Below, in pieces: positions 21,724 through 30,602 of a stretch of 64,000 bases of DNA. The DNA lies in NCBI RefSeq assembly GCF_000764655.1, contig NZ_JRGL01000010.1, forward strand, positions 20,449 through 84,448. Direction: 5' to 3'. The notes beneath the pieces are model-generated. The model did not search any database. It worked only from the letters and a program-made list of their open reading frames with translations, and had not been told where the DNA came from. The DNA is from Aeromonas aquatica. GTDB taxonomy: Bacteria; Pseudomonadota; Gammaproteobacteria; Enterobacterales; Aeromonadaceae. Position 1 is the stretch's first letter; each line of letters starts with the position of its first letter. The position numbers and the translations under genes were made by a program.

Positions 21724-23091
21724 TTACCAGCGTTCGCCCAGCAGATTGGGCTGGATCCCTTTGAGCAGCTTGTGATTGTCCTGCGGTCCCTTGATCCCGG
21801 CCTCGAATTCGGCGCGGAAATACTTGAGGGCACTGCCAAGGGGCTCGACGGCGCCAGGGGCATGGGCGCAGAAGGTCTTGCCCGGGCCGAGGAAACTGAC
21901 CAGCTGTTCCAGCGTGGCCAGATCTCCTTGCTGACCCTCGCCACGCTCCAGCGCGCGCAGCAGCTTGACGCTCCAGGGCAGGCCATCGCGGCAGGGGGTG
22001 CACCAGCCACAGGATTCACGGGCGAAGAACTCTTCCATGTTGCGCAAGAGTCCCACCATGTTGATGCTGTCATCCACCGCCATGGCGAGGCCCGTCCCCA
22101 TACGGGTGCCGACCTTGCCGATGCCACCGGCATACATCTGGGCATCCAGGTGCTCGGGCAGCAGGAAGCCGGTGCCGGCGCCGCCCGGTTGCCAGGCCTT
22201 GAGGCGATAGCCTGGTTTCATGCCACCGGCGTAGTTTTCAAACAGCTCGCGGGCGGTGATGCCAAAGGGCAGCTCCCACAGACCCGGGTTGTTGACCTTG
22301 CCGGAGAAGCCCATCAGCTTGGTGCCGTGATCTTCCGAGCCCGGCAGCGCCAATCCCTGATACCACTCGACGCCGTTGCCGATGATGGCGGGCACGTTGC
22401 ACAGGGTCTCGACGTTGTTGACGCAGGTCGGCTTGCCCCAGACGCCGGAGACGGCTGGAAAGGGGGGCTTGGCGCGCGGGTTGGCGCGGCGCCCTTCCAG
22501 GGAGTTGATCAGCGCCGTCTCTTCGCCGCAGATGTAACGCCCGGCGCCCGTGTGGACGAACAGCTCGAAGTCAAAGCCAGAGCCCAGGATGTTCTTGCCG
22601 AGCAGACCGGCGGCCTTGGCTTCTTCCACCGCGCGGCGCAGGTTGATGGCGGCATCGACGTATTCGCCCCGCAGGAAGATGTAGCCACGGTAGGCCTTGA
22701 GGGCCTTGGCGGAGATGATCATCCCCTCGATCAGCAGATGGGGCAGTTGCTCCATCAGCAGACGATCCTTCCAGGTGTTCGGCTCCATCTCGTCGGCGTT
22801 GCAGAGCAGGTAACGGATGTTCATGCTCTCGTCTTTGGGCATCAGGCCCCACTTCACACCGGTGGAGAAGCCGGCGCCGCCGCGGCCCTTGAGGCCGGCG
22901 TCCTTGACGGTGCCGACGATCTCATCAGGGCTCATCTGACTCAGTGCCTTGCGGGCCGCATCGTAGCCCTGCTTGCTCTGGTATTCGTCCAGCCAGACCG
23001 GCTGGCCGTCATCGCGCAACCGCCAGGTGAGCGGATGGGTCTCGGCCGCACGGGCGATGCGGTTGGCGGTGCCAAAGGATGCCAAACTCAT
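21724..23091 (-). CDS. nuoF: NADH dehydrogenase I subunit F
   Basis: The NADH- and FMN-binding subunit, the entry point for electrons to complex I. It has 455 residues. The dinucleotide-binding glycine loop is [10 protein letters not shown], the FMN region follows, and the N3 4Fe-4S cluster ligands are in [11 protein letters not shown] plus a Cys (FCAHAPGA) downstream. The start overlaps the nuoE stop in ATGA, so NuoE and NuoF are translationally coupled, as fits their stable pairing. Confidence 0.98.
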   Translation of the reverse strand: MSLASFGTANRIARAAETHPLTWRLRDDGQPVWLDEYQSKQGYDAARKALSQMSPDEIVGTVKDAGLKGRGGAGFSTGVKWGLMPKDESMNIRYLLCNADEMEPNTWKDRLLMEQLPHLLIEGMIISAKALKAYRGYIFLRGEYVDAAINLRRAVEEAKAAGLLGKNILGSGFDFELFVHTGAGRYICGEETALINSLEGRRANPRAKPPFPAVSGVWGKPTCVNNVETLCNVPAIIGNGVEWYQGLALPGSEDHGTKLMGFSGKVNNPGLWELPFGITARELFENYAGGMKPGYRLKAWQPGGAGTGFLLPEHLDAQMYAGGIGKVGTRMGTGLAMAVDDSINMVGLLRNMEEFFARESCGWCTPCRDGLPWSVKLLRALERGEGQQGDLATLEQLVSFLGPGKTFCAHAPGAVEPLGSALKYFRAEFEAGIKGPQDNHKLLKGIQPNLLGERW

Positions 23092-23630
23092 GGATAAGCC
23101 TCCAGGGTCTTGAGCAGGCTGACGGCATCGAGCCCGCCATAGGTGTCGTCGTCGATCATCAGCGCCGGCCCCTTGTCGCAGTTGCCGAGGCAGCAGACCG
23201 GCAGCAGGGTGAAGCGACCGTCAGCCGAGGTCTGGCCAGGGCCCAGATCCATGACTTCTTTCAGGCCGGCCAACAACTGCTCGTGACCGTTGATGTAGCA
23301 GACCATGCTGTCACAGACACGAATGATGTGACGACCCACCGGCTGGCGGAAGATCTGGCTATAGAAAGTAGCGACCCCTTCCACGTCACTGGCGGGGATG
23401 CCGAGCTCGGCGGCGATGGCATGGATGGCACCATCCGGTACCCATCCGCGGGCCTGCTGCACTATCTTGAGCGCTTCGATGCTGGCGGCACGGGGGTCTT
23501 CGTAGTGGTGTATCTCATGCCCGATGGCGTCGCGTTCGGCCTGGCTCAGGACGAAACCGTCCCCCTTGCCCTGGCACCCGCCCTGTCCCGCTGGGGACGC
23601 TGTATTTTGGCACTGACATTGCTGGCTCAT
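23088..23630 (-). CDS. nuoE: NADH dehydrogenase I subunit E
   Basis: A thioredoxin-fold subunit carrying the N1a 2Fe-2S cluster, with ligands in the VCDSMVC region and CCLGNC. The body (from about residue 28) aligns closely with the E. coli protein. The first 25 residues differ: [20 protein letters not shown] adds three cysteines in a flexible Gly/Gln-rich tail. Total length is 180. It overlaps nuoF by 4 bp. Whether the extra cysteines bind anything cannot be told. Confidence 0.96.
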   Translation of the reverse strand: MSQQCQCQNTASPAGQGGCQGKGDGFVLSQAERDAIGHEIHHYEDPRAASIEALKIVQQARGWVPDGAIHAIAAELGIPASDVEGVATFYSQIFRQPVGRHIIRVCDSMVCYINGHEQLLAGLKEVMDLGPGQTSADGRFTLLPVCCLGNCDKGPALMIDDDTYGGLDAVSLLKTLEAYP

Positions 23631-23694
23631 GACTTGACCTTCTGTCGCTTATTCTTCTTGTCCCGTTGCGTTCTGGTGCGAACGCGGCGGGGAC

Positions 23695-25500
23695 TTAACG
23701 ATCCACATCCGACATAACGAAATCGATACTGCCCAGATAGACGATGAGATCCGACACCATCTGGCCGCGGATCACCGAGGGGATCTGCTGCAGGTGAGCG
23801 AAGCTCGGGGTGCGGATCCGGGTCCGGTAGCTCATGGTGGAGCCGTCGCTGGTCAGGTAGTAACTGTTGATCCCCTTGCTCGCCTCTATCATCTGGAAGG
23901 ACTCGGCGGCCGGCATCACCGGGCCCCAGGACACTTGCAGGAAGTGGGTGATCAGGGTCTCGATGTCCTGCAGGGTGCGCTCTTTGGGCGGTGGCGTGGT
24001 GAGCGGGTGATCCGCCTTGAACGGTCCCTCCGGCATGTTCTTCACGCACTGCTCTATGATGCGCAGACTCTGGCGAATTTCCTCGAAGCGCACCATGGCT
24101 CTGTCATAGGCATCGCCGTTGGCACCCACCGGCACCTCGAACTCGAACTGATCGTAGCCGGAGTAGGGACGCCATTTGCGCACGTCGAAGTTGAGGCCGG
24201 TGGCACGCAGGCCACCGCCTGTGGTGCCCCAGGCCAGTGCCTGCGAGGTCGAGTAGGCGGCGACGCCGATGCTGCGGCCACGCAAGATGCTGTTGCGCAT
24301 GGCGGCTTTTTCATACTCCATCAGCCGCTTGGGCAGCCAGTCCAGCAGGTTCTCCTGGATGAGGCGAGCCCAGCCCACCGGCAGATCGTGCGCCACCCCA
24401 CCGATGCGGAACCAGGCCGGGTGCATGCGTGCGCCCGTGATGGCTTCGATGATGGTGTAGATCTTCTGGCGGTCGGTAAAGGTGAAGAACACAGGGGTCA
24501 TGGCGCCCACGTCCTGGATGTAGGTGCCGATGAACAGCAGGTGGCTCTGGATGCGGAACAGCTCCGACATCAGCACCCGGATCATGTCGACCCGTTGCGG
24601 CACCTTGATCCCTGCCAGCTTCTCTACCGCCAGCACGTAAGGCATGTTGTTGAGCGAACCGCCCAGATACTCGACCCGATCGGTGTAGGGGATGTAGCTG
24701 TGCCAGGACTGGCGCTCACCCATCTTTTCGGCGCCGCGGTGGTGATAGCCGATGTCGGGGACGCAGTTGCGGATCTCTTCGCCATCGAGCTGCAGCACCA
24801 GGCGGAAGGCGCCGTGGGCGGAAGGGTGGTTCGGACCGAGGTTGAGGAACATGTAGTCCTCGTTCTCGTTGCCCCGGCTCATGCCCCATTCTTCGGGCTT
24901 GAACAGCAGGTTGTCCTGCTCCTGATCCTGCTTGACCGCATCGAGCATGAAGGGATCGAATTCGGTGGCGCGCGCCGGGTAGTCCTTGCGCAGCGGGTGA
25001 CCCTGCCAGCTCTTGGGCATCATGATGCGGGTCAGATGGGGGTGGCCCTCGAAGGTGATCCCCATCAGATCCCAGACTTCCCGCTCGTACCAGTTGGCGT
25101 TTGGGAAGGGCTTGCTGATGGTGGGCAGGTTCAGATCGCTCTCTTTGAGCGGCACCTTCAGCATCACATCGGCGTTACGGTCGATGGAGATGAGGTGATA
25201 GAAGACGGTGAAGTCGCTCTCGGGCAGGCCGTCGCGATGGCTGCGCATCCGCTCGTCGGTGGCGCTCAAATCGAACAGCATCACGAAGGGGGAGGGGAGC
25301 TTGCGCAAGAAGCCGATCACGTCCAGCAGCAGCTCGCGGGAGAGCCAGATGACCGGCACGCCGGTGCGGGTGGTCTGGACGGTGAAGCGCTCGGCACCGA
25401 AGTGAGCGAACAACTCGCCGACCACCTGGGCATCACTGTGATCGGAAGGCTGCCACTGGGACATGGTGTAGTTACTGGGAAATTCTCGGGTCAGTTTCAT
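23695..25500 (-). CDS. nuoC: Fused NADH dehydrogenase I subunits C/D
   Basis: A fusion of the 30-kDa (NuoC) and 49-kDa (NuoD) subunits, as in E. coli, of 601 residues. The NuoC part occupies about 1-190, ending near [17 protein letters not shown]. The NuoD part starts around [20 protein letters not shown], a quinone-site signature, and continues to the C-terminal R at the NuoD end (DFVMSDVDR). It begins 2 bp after the nuoB stop and is followed by a 64-bp gap to nuoE. Confidence 0.98.
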   Translation of the reverse strand: MKLTREFPSNYTMSQWQPSDHSDAQVVGELFAHFGAERFTVQTTRTGVPVIWLSRELLLDVIGFLRKLPSPFVMLFDLSATDERMRSHRDGLPESDFTVFYHLISIDRNADVMLKVPLKESDLNLPTISKPFPNANWYEREVWDLMGITFEGHPHLTRIMMPKSWQGHPLRKDYPARATEFDPFMLDAVKQDQEQDNLLFKPEEWGMSRGNENEDYMFLNLGPNHPSAHGAFRLVLQLDGEEIRNCVPDIGYHHRGAEKMGERQSWHSYIPYTDRVEYLGGSLNNMPYVLAVEKLAGIKVPQRVDMIRVLMSELFRIQSHLLFIGTYIQDVGAMTPVFFTFTDRQKIYTIIEAITGARMHPAWFRIGGVAHDLPVGWARLIQENLLDWLPKRLMEYEKAAMRNSILRGRSIGVAAYSTSQALAWGTTGGGLRATGLNFDVRKWRPYSGYDQFEFEVPVGANGDAYDRAMVRFEEIRQSLRIIEQCVKNMPEGPFKADHPLTTPPPKERTLQDIETLITHFLQVSWGPVMPAAESFQMIEASKGINSYYLTSDGSTMSYRTRIRTPSFAHLQQIPSVIRGQMVSDLIVYLGSIDFVMSDVDR

Positions 25501-25502
25501 GA

Positions 25503-26177
25503 TCAGATCTCATCCGGCGTGCGCAGGTTGGTGACGTTGATCCGTTCGCCGCGCTTGCGTTCCTTCTCGGCCTGCATCTGCGGGCGGTATATCCCCTGAT
25601 CGCCGGCCACCCAGGAGAGGGGGCGACGCTCCTTGCCGATGGAGTCCTGCAGTAGCATCAGCGCCTGCAAGAAGGCCTCGGGGCGGGGCGGGCAGCCAGG
25701 AATGTAGACGTCGACCGGCAGGAACTTGTCCACGCCCTGTACCACTGAGTAGATGTCGTACATGCCGCCGGAGTTCGCGCAGGCGCCCATGGAGATAACC
25801 CATTTGGGTTCGAGCAACTGCTCATACAGGCGCTGGATGACAGGTGCCATCTTGATGAAGGGGGTCCCTGCTATCACCATGAAATCCGCCTGACGAGGCG
25901 AGGCCCGGATGACTTCGGCGCCGAAACGGGCGACGTCATGGGGGGAGGTGAAGGCGGTACACATCTCCACATAACAGCAGGAGATGCCGAAGTTGTAGGG
26001 CCAGAGGGAGTTCTTGCGGCCCCAGTTGACTGTGTCTTGCAACACCTCTTCGAGGCGCCCGATCATGATGCCGCGGGAGGCCTCTTGGGCCAGGGGATCC
26101 TCGACGGTTTGGCGCTGTTCCTGCGGGTAGCGCTCAACGGGCGCATCCGGGTCAATCCGGGTCAGGGTGTACTTCAT
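25503..26177 (-). CDS. nuoB: NADH dehydrogenase I subunit B
   Basis: The subunit holding cluster N2, which passes electrons to quinone. It has 224 residues. Ligands are in [18 protein letters not shown] and IPGCPPRPE. The body is highly conserved, with a variable N-terminal 45 residues ([20 protein letters not shown]). It lies 29 bp after nuoA in the operon. Confidence 0.98.
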   Translation of the reverse strand: MKYTLTRIDPDAPVERYPQEQRQTVEDPLAQEASRGIMIGRLEEVLQDTVNWGRKNSLWPYNFGISCCYVEMCTAFTSPHDVARFGAEVIRASPRQADFMVIAGTPFIKMAPVIQRLYEQLLEPKWVISMGACANSGGMYDIYSVVQGVDKFLPVDVYIPGCPPRPEAFLQALMLLQDSIGKERRPLSWVAGDQGIYRPQMQAEKERKRGERINVTNLRTPDEI

Positions 26178-26206
26178 GGTGCAACCTCAAAGGGAGTATC
26201 AGTAAT

Positions 26207-26611
26207 TCAGTCTGGCTTCTTGTCAGTCAGGACAGGTTTCTTTGGTGCCCAGTCGAGCGCACCGATGCGCCACAGGTAGATGAGGCCTACCAGCAGCAGA
26301 GAGATAAAGATGGCGGCTTCGATGAAACCGACCCAGCCACTTTCCCGAACAGAAACGGACCAGGCGAAGAGGTAGAGTGCCTCGACGTCGAAGATGACGA
26401 AGAACATGGCAACCAGATAAAACTTGGCGGAGAAACGCAGCCGGGCATTACCGACTGAGTCGATGCCGGATTCGAAAGGCTTGTTCTTGGCTCGGCCGTA
26501 AGCTCGCCCCCCCAACAAAGACGCCAGGCCGATCATGGTCAGGCAGATACAGATGGCCCCAACGACATAGACAGCAAAAGCCCAATGCTGGACAGCAATA
26601 TCAGCAAACAT
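26207..26611 (-). CDS. nuoA: NADH dehydrogenase I subunit A
   Basis: A three-helix membrane subunit of complex I, first gene of the nuo operon, 134 residues. The conserved loop [20 protein letters not shown] and the acidic helix [15 protein letters not shown] are present. It starts [25 protein letters not shown] lies about 9 bases upstream of the ATG. The 257-bp region upstream (26612-26868) holds the operon control signals. Confidence 0.97.
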   Translation of the reverse strand: MFADIAVQHWAFAVYVVGAICICLTMIGLASLLGGRAYGRAKNKPFESGIDSVGNARLRFSAKFYLVAMFFVIFDVEALYLFAWSVSVRESGWVGFIEAAIFISLLLVGLIYLWRIGALDWAPKKPVLTDKKPD

Positions 26612-26763
26612 AGGAGTGTTCCCTAACCGAATTAATCACGTGAGTTAACAAGGGTGTTACGTATTATGCCATGGAGATGTTGATTCACATGTCATTTCAA
26701 AGGATTAATTATTAATCGCGGGGAAGAAAATCGGTTTTTGCTAGCGAGGTCAAGGTTCCTATT

Positions 26764-26778
26764 TGAGAATCATTTTCA
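26764..26778. promoter_or_regulatory. Fur-box-like site upstream of nuoA
   Basis: TGAGAATCATTTTCA is a 7-1-7 inverted repeat with one mismatch, close to the Fur consensus TGATAATNATTATCA. It lies about 150 bp upstream of nuoA, after the stator-gene terminator. Iron-dependent control of the Fe-S-rich complex I would make sense, but that is inference. No confident promoter boxes were identified next to it. Confidence 0.45.
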
Positions 26779-26840
26779 ATCGCTTTACGGTGCAGGGTAA
26801 ATCACTGGATCGTTGGAAAAATAAACTAATCGAAAAGATG

Positions 26841-26860
26841 AAAAACCCCGCGTGGCGGGG
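26841..26860 (-). terminator. Stator operon terminator
   Basis: On the - strand CCCCGC pairs with GCGGGG around a 3-base loop, followed by five T. It lies just beyond the stop codon of the MotB-like gene and separates it from nuo. Confidence 0.85.
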
Positions 26861-26868
26861 TCTTGTTA

Positions 26869-27744
26869 TCAGGGGGTGAGGAGGGGAAGCGCCTGCTCTG
26901 CGGCCTTGCCTTGGGAGAGCACTATCTCCACTCGCCGGTTGGCCTGGCGATGGGCAGGGGTGTCGTTGGGGTAGCGGGGTTGAGTGTCGGCCGCCCCCTG
27001 GGCGACGACCCGCCGTGAATCCAGCTTGGGGTTGGTGAGCAGGGTGTGGACTATGGTGGCGGCTCGCAGCACCGACAGCTCCCAGTTGTTGCGATAGAGC
27101 TCCACCGGTGCCTGTGAGTTGTCGGTGTGGCCGGTCACCACCACCCTGCCGGGGATATTGGCCAACACATCGGACACCTTGTTGACCAGTGGAATGAACT
27201 GGGGCTGCAGGAAGGCTGAATCTGCGGGGAACAGGGTCTTCTCGCCGATCCGGATCACCAGCTGGCTGCCGAGCTGCTCCACCTCCAGCTCCTTGGATTC
27301 AATCTGGCTCTTGAGCTGCTGCTCCAGCTTCTGTTTGGTGATGGCGGCCCAATCCTGCTCCTTGGTCTTGTGTGGCCAGGACTGAGTCGCGCTGGGTTTC
27401 TCCGAAGCACCTATGGTCTCGTTGAAGGGATCGGCCGCGGCGGCCGGGGTCTGAGTGTCCAGTACCTGCTCCTTCTGGGAAGAGCCGGGGGTAGTCTTGG
27501 ACTCGGGCTCCAGGATCCCGGTACCGCCTTGCATCACCGGGGAGCCCGCAGGCATGGAGATGAGGCCTATTTTACCCAAGGATTCGATAAAGCCCTGGAT
27601 CAGTACCCGGGTCTCCGACTGCTTGGCCATGGCGAAGGAGTAGAGCACCACGAACAAGGCAAACAGCAGGGTCATGAAGTCGGCATAGGAGACCAGCCAG
27701 CGCTCATGGTTCTCCGGGGCCTCAGGCTTTTTCTTTTTGGCCAC
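26869..27744 (-). CDS. MotB-family flagellar stator protein (MotD-like)
   Basis: MotB-type proteins anchor the flagellar stator to peptidoglycan and carry the ion-binding aspartate. Here one membrane helix near the N terminus contains VSYADFMTLLFALFVVLY, with that Asp. A C-terminal OmpA-like domain includes GHTDNSQAPVELYRNNWELS and ANRRVEIVL. The start is taken as GTG at 27744 because GGAGG lies 7 bases before it; an ATG at 27768 has no such signal. The gene overlaps the MotA-like gene by 23 bp. Motif style resembles Pseudomonas MotD more than PomB. Ion specificity cannot be told. Confidence 0.88.
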   Translation of the reverse strand: MAKKKKPEAPENHERWLVSYADFMTLLFALFVVLYSFAMAKQSETRVLIQGFIESLGKIGLISMPAGSPVMQGGTGILEPESKTTPGSSQKEQVLDTQTPAAAADPFNETIGASEKPSATQSWPHKTKEQDWAAITKQKLEQQLKSQIESKELEVEQLGSQLVIRIGEKTLFPADSAFLQPQFIPLVNKVSDVLANIPGRVVVTGHTDNSQAPVELYRNNWELSVLRAATIVHTLLTNPKLDSRRVVAQGAADTQPRYPNDTPAHRQANRRVEIVLSQGKAAEQALPLLTP

Positions 27745-28480
27745 CGTGACCTCCGAGGTAGGGTTCAAGGGTCACTTGCAGCCGCTGCTGTGACTCGCCA
27801 TCCACGATGCAGAGGATGCCGGTCAGGGTCATCTCCTTGTAGTGGCGGATTTGATGGGCGAACCCCTTGTAGCGGTTGCCAAATGGCAGGAAGATCAGGT
27901 TGGCGGCGCCGACCCCGTAGATGGTGGCGATGAAGGCCACAGCGATGGCACCACCGAGCTTGTCCGGTGCATCCAGCAGTCCCATGGCGTGGATCAGACC
28001 GAACACCGCACCGACTATCCCCATGGTCGGGCAGTAGCCGCCCATGGCCTCGTAAAATTTGACGGTTTGCTCGAGATCCTCGTGTTCGAATTCGATCTCG
28101 TTCTCCAGCACCTCGTGGATCTTGGTCTTCTCGTAGCCGTCGACCATCATCTGCACTCCCTTTTGCAGGAAGGGATCCTTGATGTCATCGATCATGCCCT
28201 CCAGCGCCAGCATGCCGCTGCGCCGTGCGTTGCCCGCCAGATTCTCCAGCAACTGGGCCTGCTCCAGCATGTCGAGGCGAGGAGGGGTGATGAGCCACTT
28301 GAAGCGCTTCAAGGTTTTACCCACCACGGAGAAGGGAAACTGCGTCAGGGCGGCACCCACTGTGCCCCCGATCACGATGAGGAAGGCGGGCAAGTCGAGC
28401 AGGGCGCTGGGATGCCCCCCCTCAATGAGGTTGCCACCCAAAATGGCTGCCAAGGCTAACAGCAAACCGATCAGACTCAT
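27722..28480 (-). CDS. MotA-family flagellar stator protein (MotC-like)
   Basis: The 252-residue partner of the MotB-like protein, with four predicted membrane helices: two at the N terminus (LLLALAAILGGN; FLIVIGGTVGAAL) and two after the large cytoplasmic loop (PTMGIVGAVFGLIHAMG; AFIATIYGVGAANLIF). The long loop has charged residues that contact FliG in the family. Sequence resembles MotC of Pseudomonas. Aeromonas is known to have redundant polar-flagellum stators; this pair could be one of them. No other flagellar genes are nearby. Confidence 0.88.
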   Translation of the reverse strand: MSLIGLLLALAAILGGNLIEGGHPSALLDLPAFLIVIGGTVGAALTQFPFSVVGKTLKRFKWLITPPRLDMLEQAQLLENLAGNARRSGMLALEGMIDDIKDPFLQKGVQMMVDGYEKTKIHEVLENEIEFEHEDLEQTVKFYEAMGGYCPTMGIVGAVFGLIHAMGLLDAPDKLGGAIAVAFIATIYGVGAANLIFLPFGNRYKGFAHQIRHYKEMTLTGILCIVDGESQQRLQVTLEPYLGGHGGQKEKA

Positions 28481-28511
28481 GTGTCCGTGTCCCTATGCGA
28501 AAAATGTGGCT

Positions 28512-28541
28512 AGTGTATCCACTTAACTATCAGTTTTTCAA
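28512..28541 (-). promoter_or_regulatory. Promoter of the stator gene pair
   Basis: On the - strand TTGAAA (28536-28541) is followed after 18 bp by TACACT (28512-28517), a fair sigma-70 match, about 31 bp before the MotA-like start codon. Confidence 0.5.
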
Positions 28542-28780
28542 AATGATATCCAATCGGTGAGCAATATCCGAGAGGCTGAACCGAATGTGGTGACCCTCTT
28601 GTTTCGGCCCGGCTGGCAGAATCATGAGCATTAGGTTCAGACTCCCATCACATCCTGCTGATGGATTTCAGCCCGGCGGCAGAATAAAGCAGGTGTAATG
28701 GGGGAGTGCGAGGCCTGTGGGTGTCTGGCCGCCTGGGGGGGTATCGGGATGGCTATCTTAAAATCGATACCAGAAAGCAA

Positions 28781-28807
28781 AAAACCGACCCTGAGGTCGG
28801 TTTTTTT
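28781..28807 (-). terminator. Terminator after the tRNA-Ser-like fragment
   Basis: AAACCGACC and GGTCGGTTT form the stem, with T-runs on both strands. The - strand sequence is nearly identical to the terminator after the tRNA-Ser at the other end of the window (63822-63848). Confidence 0.85.
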
Positions 28808-28811
28808 AATT

Positions 28812-28895
28812 TGGCGGTGGGTCGGGATTGACTCGCGCCATCCCTGGCGCTCGCCCTGCGGGCAGCCTGCGGCTGTCCTGCCCCCTTGTCGAACC
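28812..28895 (-). repeat. tRNA-Ser-like 3' fragment with hairpin-rich insert
   Basis: Read on the - strand, GGTTCGA (28889-28895), as in a T loop, is followed by about 60 nt of small palindromes (for example GCGCCAGGGATGGCGC). It then ends in CCCGACCCACCGCCA and AATT, like the 3' end of tRNA-Ser and its flank (11 of the last 15 bases match). It lies between two terminators downstream of the real tRNA, a layout reminiscent of the tyrT rtT repeats of E. coli. Confidence 0.5.
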
Positions 28896-28924
28896 AGGGT
28901 TAGAATCGAGCCGCCCGTCATCGG

Positions 28925-28968
28925 ATAAAGTAAAAGGGCCTGTCTTGCGACAGGCCCTTTTACTTTAT
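28925..28968 (-). terminator. tRNA-Ser terminator with perfect 20-bp stem
   Basis: 28925-28944 and 28949-28968 are exact reverse complements around a TTGC loop. It starts one base after the tRNA 3' end on the - strand and carries T-rich flanks. Confidence 0.9.
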
Positions 28969-28969
28969 T

Positions 28970-29057
28970 TGGCGGTGAGGGAGGGATTCGAACCCTCGAT
29001 ACGTTGCCGTATACACACTTTCCAGGCGTGCTCCTTCAGCCACTCGGACACCTCACC
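28970..29057 (-). tRNA. tRNA-Ser (anticodon GGA)
   Basis: An 88-nt tRNA including encoded CCA. The acceptor GGTGAGG pairs with CCTCACC (discriminator G before CCA), the anticodon loop is CTGGAAA with GGA, a long variable arm typical of serine tRNAs follows, and the T loop is TTCGAAT. It reads UCC/UCU codons. An identical copy lies at 63728-63815 on the other strand. Confidence 0.98.
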
Positions 29058-29129
29058 AAATTTTTTACTGCTGTTTAACGTGTTCAATCGCCACGTAGTT
29101 CGCTGCGCCGTTGCGCCGGAACGGGGCGT

Positions 29130-29158
29130 AATTTAGGGGAAAGCTGGCCATGGGTCAA
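29130..29158 (-). promoter_or_regulatory. tRNA-Ser promoter, stringent type
   Basis: On the - strand TTGACC (29153-29158), 17-bp spacer, TAAATT (29130-29135), then a GC-rich discriminator ACGCCCCG as in stringently controlled stable-RNA promoters. A 72-nt leader separates it from the tRNA. The second tRNA-Ser locus has the same design. Confidence 0.8.
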
Positions 29159-29233
29159 TCACTTTTCCCCTTATTTTTCATAATCTTTATCGAGTGTTTA
29201 TCCCTTGAGCAGAATGGCGGTTTTTTAAACCCT

Positions 29234-29851
29234 TCAAGGCTTGTCCAGGATGATCAGGCTGTCGGGCAACTCGTTCTGATCCCGGGTGGCTGGGAACGCA
29301 TCGGTCAGGATGGCGCTGGTGCGCTCGACACATTCGAGGAAACCTTGCTCGACCTCCTTGTTGCGCACCCGCACCACGAAGTCGTCGATGATCTGCTGCC
29401 ACTGGGCATTGTCGATGTGCTGGGCGATACCGTCGTCAACCAGGATTTCCACATAGTGCTCGGCCACCGAGACGAAGATCAGCACCCCGAGCCTGTCCCG
29501 GGTACGGTGCAGCCCCTGCTCGACGAACTGCAAGCGCGCCATCAGGGACGCCCTGTGCTGGCGTACCTTCTTCGGGATGAGCCGCATCTTGATGGGGGTC
29601 CAGTGAAACAGGAGACTGAGCAGCAGCCAGACCGACCACTGCACCAGCAGGATCTCGTACCAGCCGAGCCAGAAACCGAGTTGGAACACCAGCAAGGGAG
29701 TGAGCATGGCCAGCAGGGCCGCCCAGAGGGTCGGAATGTAGCGGTAACCGTCGCTGGCCGGGGCCAGCACAGTGACCAGCTCGGCGTCCGTGGCCAGCTC
29801 GGCTTGTCGCACCTTGGCCTGGAGGGTGTGATAGAACTGTTTTGAAATCAT
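29234..29851 (-). CDS. TPM-domain membrane protein
   Basis: A 205-residue protein with an N-terminal cytoplasmic stretch (MISKQFYHTLQAKVRQAELA), a pair of membrane helices at about 40-90, and a C-terminal TPM-type (TLP18.3/Psb32) domain with LGVLIFVSVAEHYVEILVDD. This is the second TPM gene of a lemA-TPM-TPM cluster. The start at 29851 is chosen because residues before it are a low-complexity Val/Pro extension arising opposite the Gly-rich tail of the neighbouring gene. Function is unknown; membrane or envelope maintenance is inferred from the family. Confidence 0.8.
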   Translation of the reverse strand: MISKQFYHTLQAKVRQAELATDAELVTVLAPASDGYRYIPTLWAALLAMLTPLLVFQLGFWLGWYEILLVQWSVWLLLSLLFHWTPIKMRLIPKKVRQHRASLMARLQFVEQGLHRTRDRLGVLIFVSVAEHYVEILVDDGIAQHIDNAQWQQIIDDFVVRVRNKEVEQGFLECVERTSAILTDAFPATRDQNELPDSLIILDKP

Positions 29852-29873
29852 TATGTTGTCTCTTGATCCCTGA

Positions 29874-30602
29874 TTACCAACCGCCGGAGGCGCCGCCGCC
29901 ACCGAAACTGCCACCCCCGCCGCTAAAACCGCCGCCGCCACCGAAACCGCCGCCGGTGCGTCCGGCACCGAAGCCACCGGCCAGATAGGCGGCTCGACGA
30001 CGACCACCGGGACCGCCACCACCACCGCGCAGGTTGTGCAAAACGATCATGGCGATCACCACCAGGATAAACAGCCAGGGGCCGCCCCCCTTGTCCTCCT
30101 TGGCGACGTCCGTCGGTTTGTACTCACCGGCGAGGGCCTGCATGATGCCCTGACTGCCGGCGACGATGCCGGCCACCATGTCACCGCGCTTGAAGGCGGG
30201 CAGGATCCGGGTCTGAATGATGTTGGCGGCGATGGCATCGGGCAGGGCGCCTTCCAGGCCATAGCCCACCTCGATGCGTACCTTGCGTTCATCCTGGGCG
30301 ATCAGCAGCAGCACGCCGTTGTTCTTGTCCTTCTGGCCTATTCCCCAGTGACGACCGAGCTGGTAGCCGTACTCCTCGATGGTCTCGCCGGCCAGGGTAT
30401 CGATGGACACCACCACCAGCTGGATACCGCTGCGTTTCTCAAAGGCCGCCAGTTGTTGGGTCAGCTGGTGGGCCTGCGTGCGGGACATCAGGTTCGCCTG
30501 GTCCACCACCCGGCCGCTGAGGGCAGGGAAGCTGGGGGCGGCGTGCAGGGCCGCCGTCCACAGCAGCAGGCAGGGGAGCAGGGCGCGCAGCATCCAACTC
30601 AT
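29874..30602 (-). CDS. YgcG-type TPM-domain protein
   Basis: A 242-residue exported protein. A signal peptide (about 1-21, ending LHAAP) leads to a periplasmic TPM domain (about 25-150), with VVDQANLMS, LVVVSIDTLAGETIEEYG and VRIEVGYGLEGALPDA. One membrane helix follows (about 173-190). The last 50 residues are extremely Gly-rich, ending GGGGASGGW. The start overlaps the lemA stop by 4 bp. Proteins of this kind commonly sit next to lemA; the biochemical role is not established. Confidence 0.88.
   Translation of the reverse strand: MSWMLRALLPCLLLWTAALHAAPSFPALSGRVVDQANLMSRTQAHQLTQQLAAFEKRSGIQLVVVSIDTLAGETIEEYGYQLGRHWGIGQKDKNNGVLLLIAQDERKVRIEVGYGLEGALPDAIAANIIQTRILPAFKRGDMVAGIVAGSQGIMQALAGEYKPTDVAKEDKGGGPWLFILVVIAMIVLHNLRGGGGGPGGRRRAAYLAGGFGAGRTGGGFGGGGGFSGGGGSFGGGGASGGW

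Larger units (their letters stand above)
28542..28969. other. Intergenic region beside tRNA-Ser
   Basis: No supported gene. The left part (28542-28780) shows nothing I can name. The right part holds two hairpin terminators and a tRNA-Ser-like 3' fragment, described separately. A frame running across the tRNA here is not a real gene. Confidence 0.7.
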
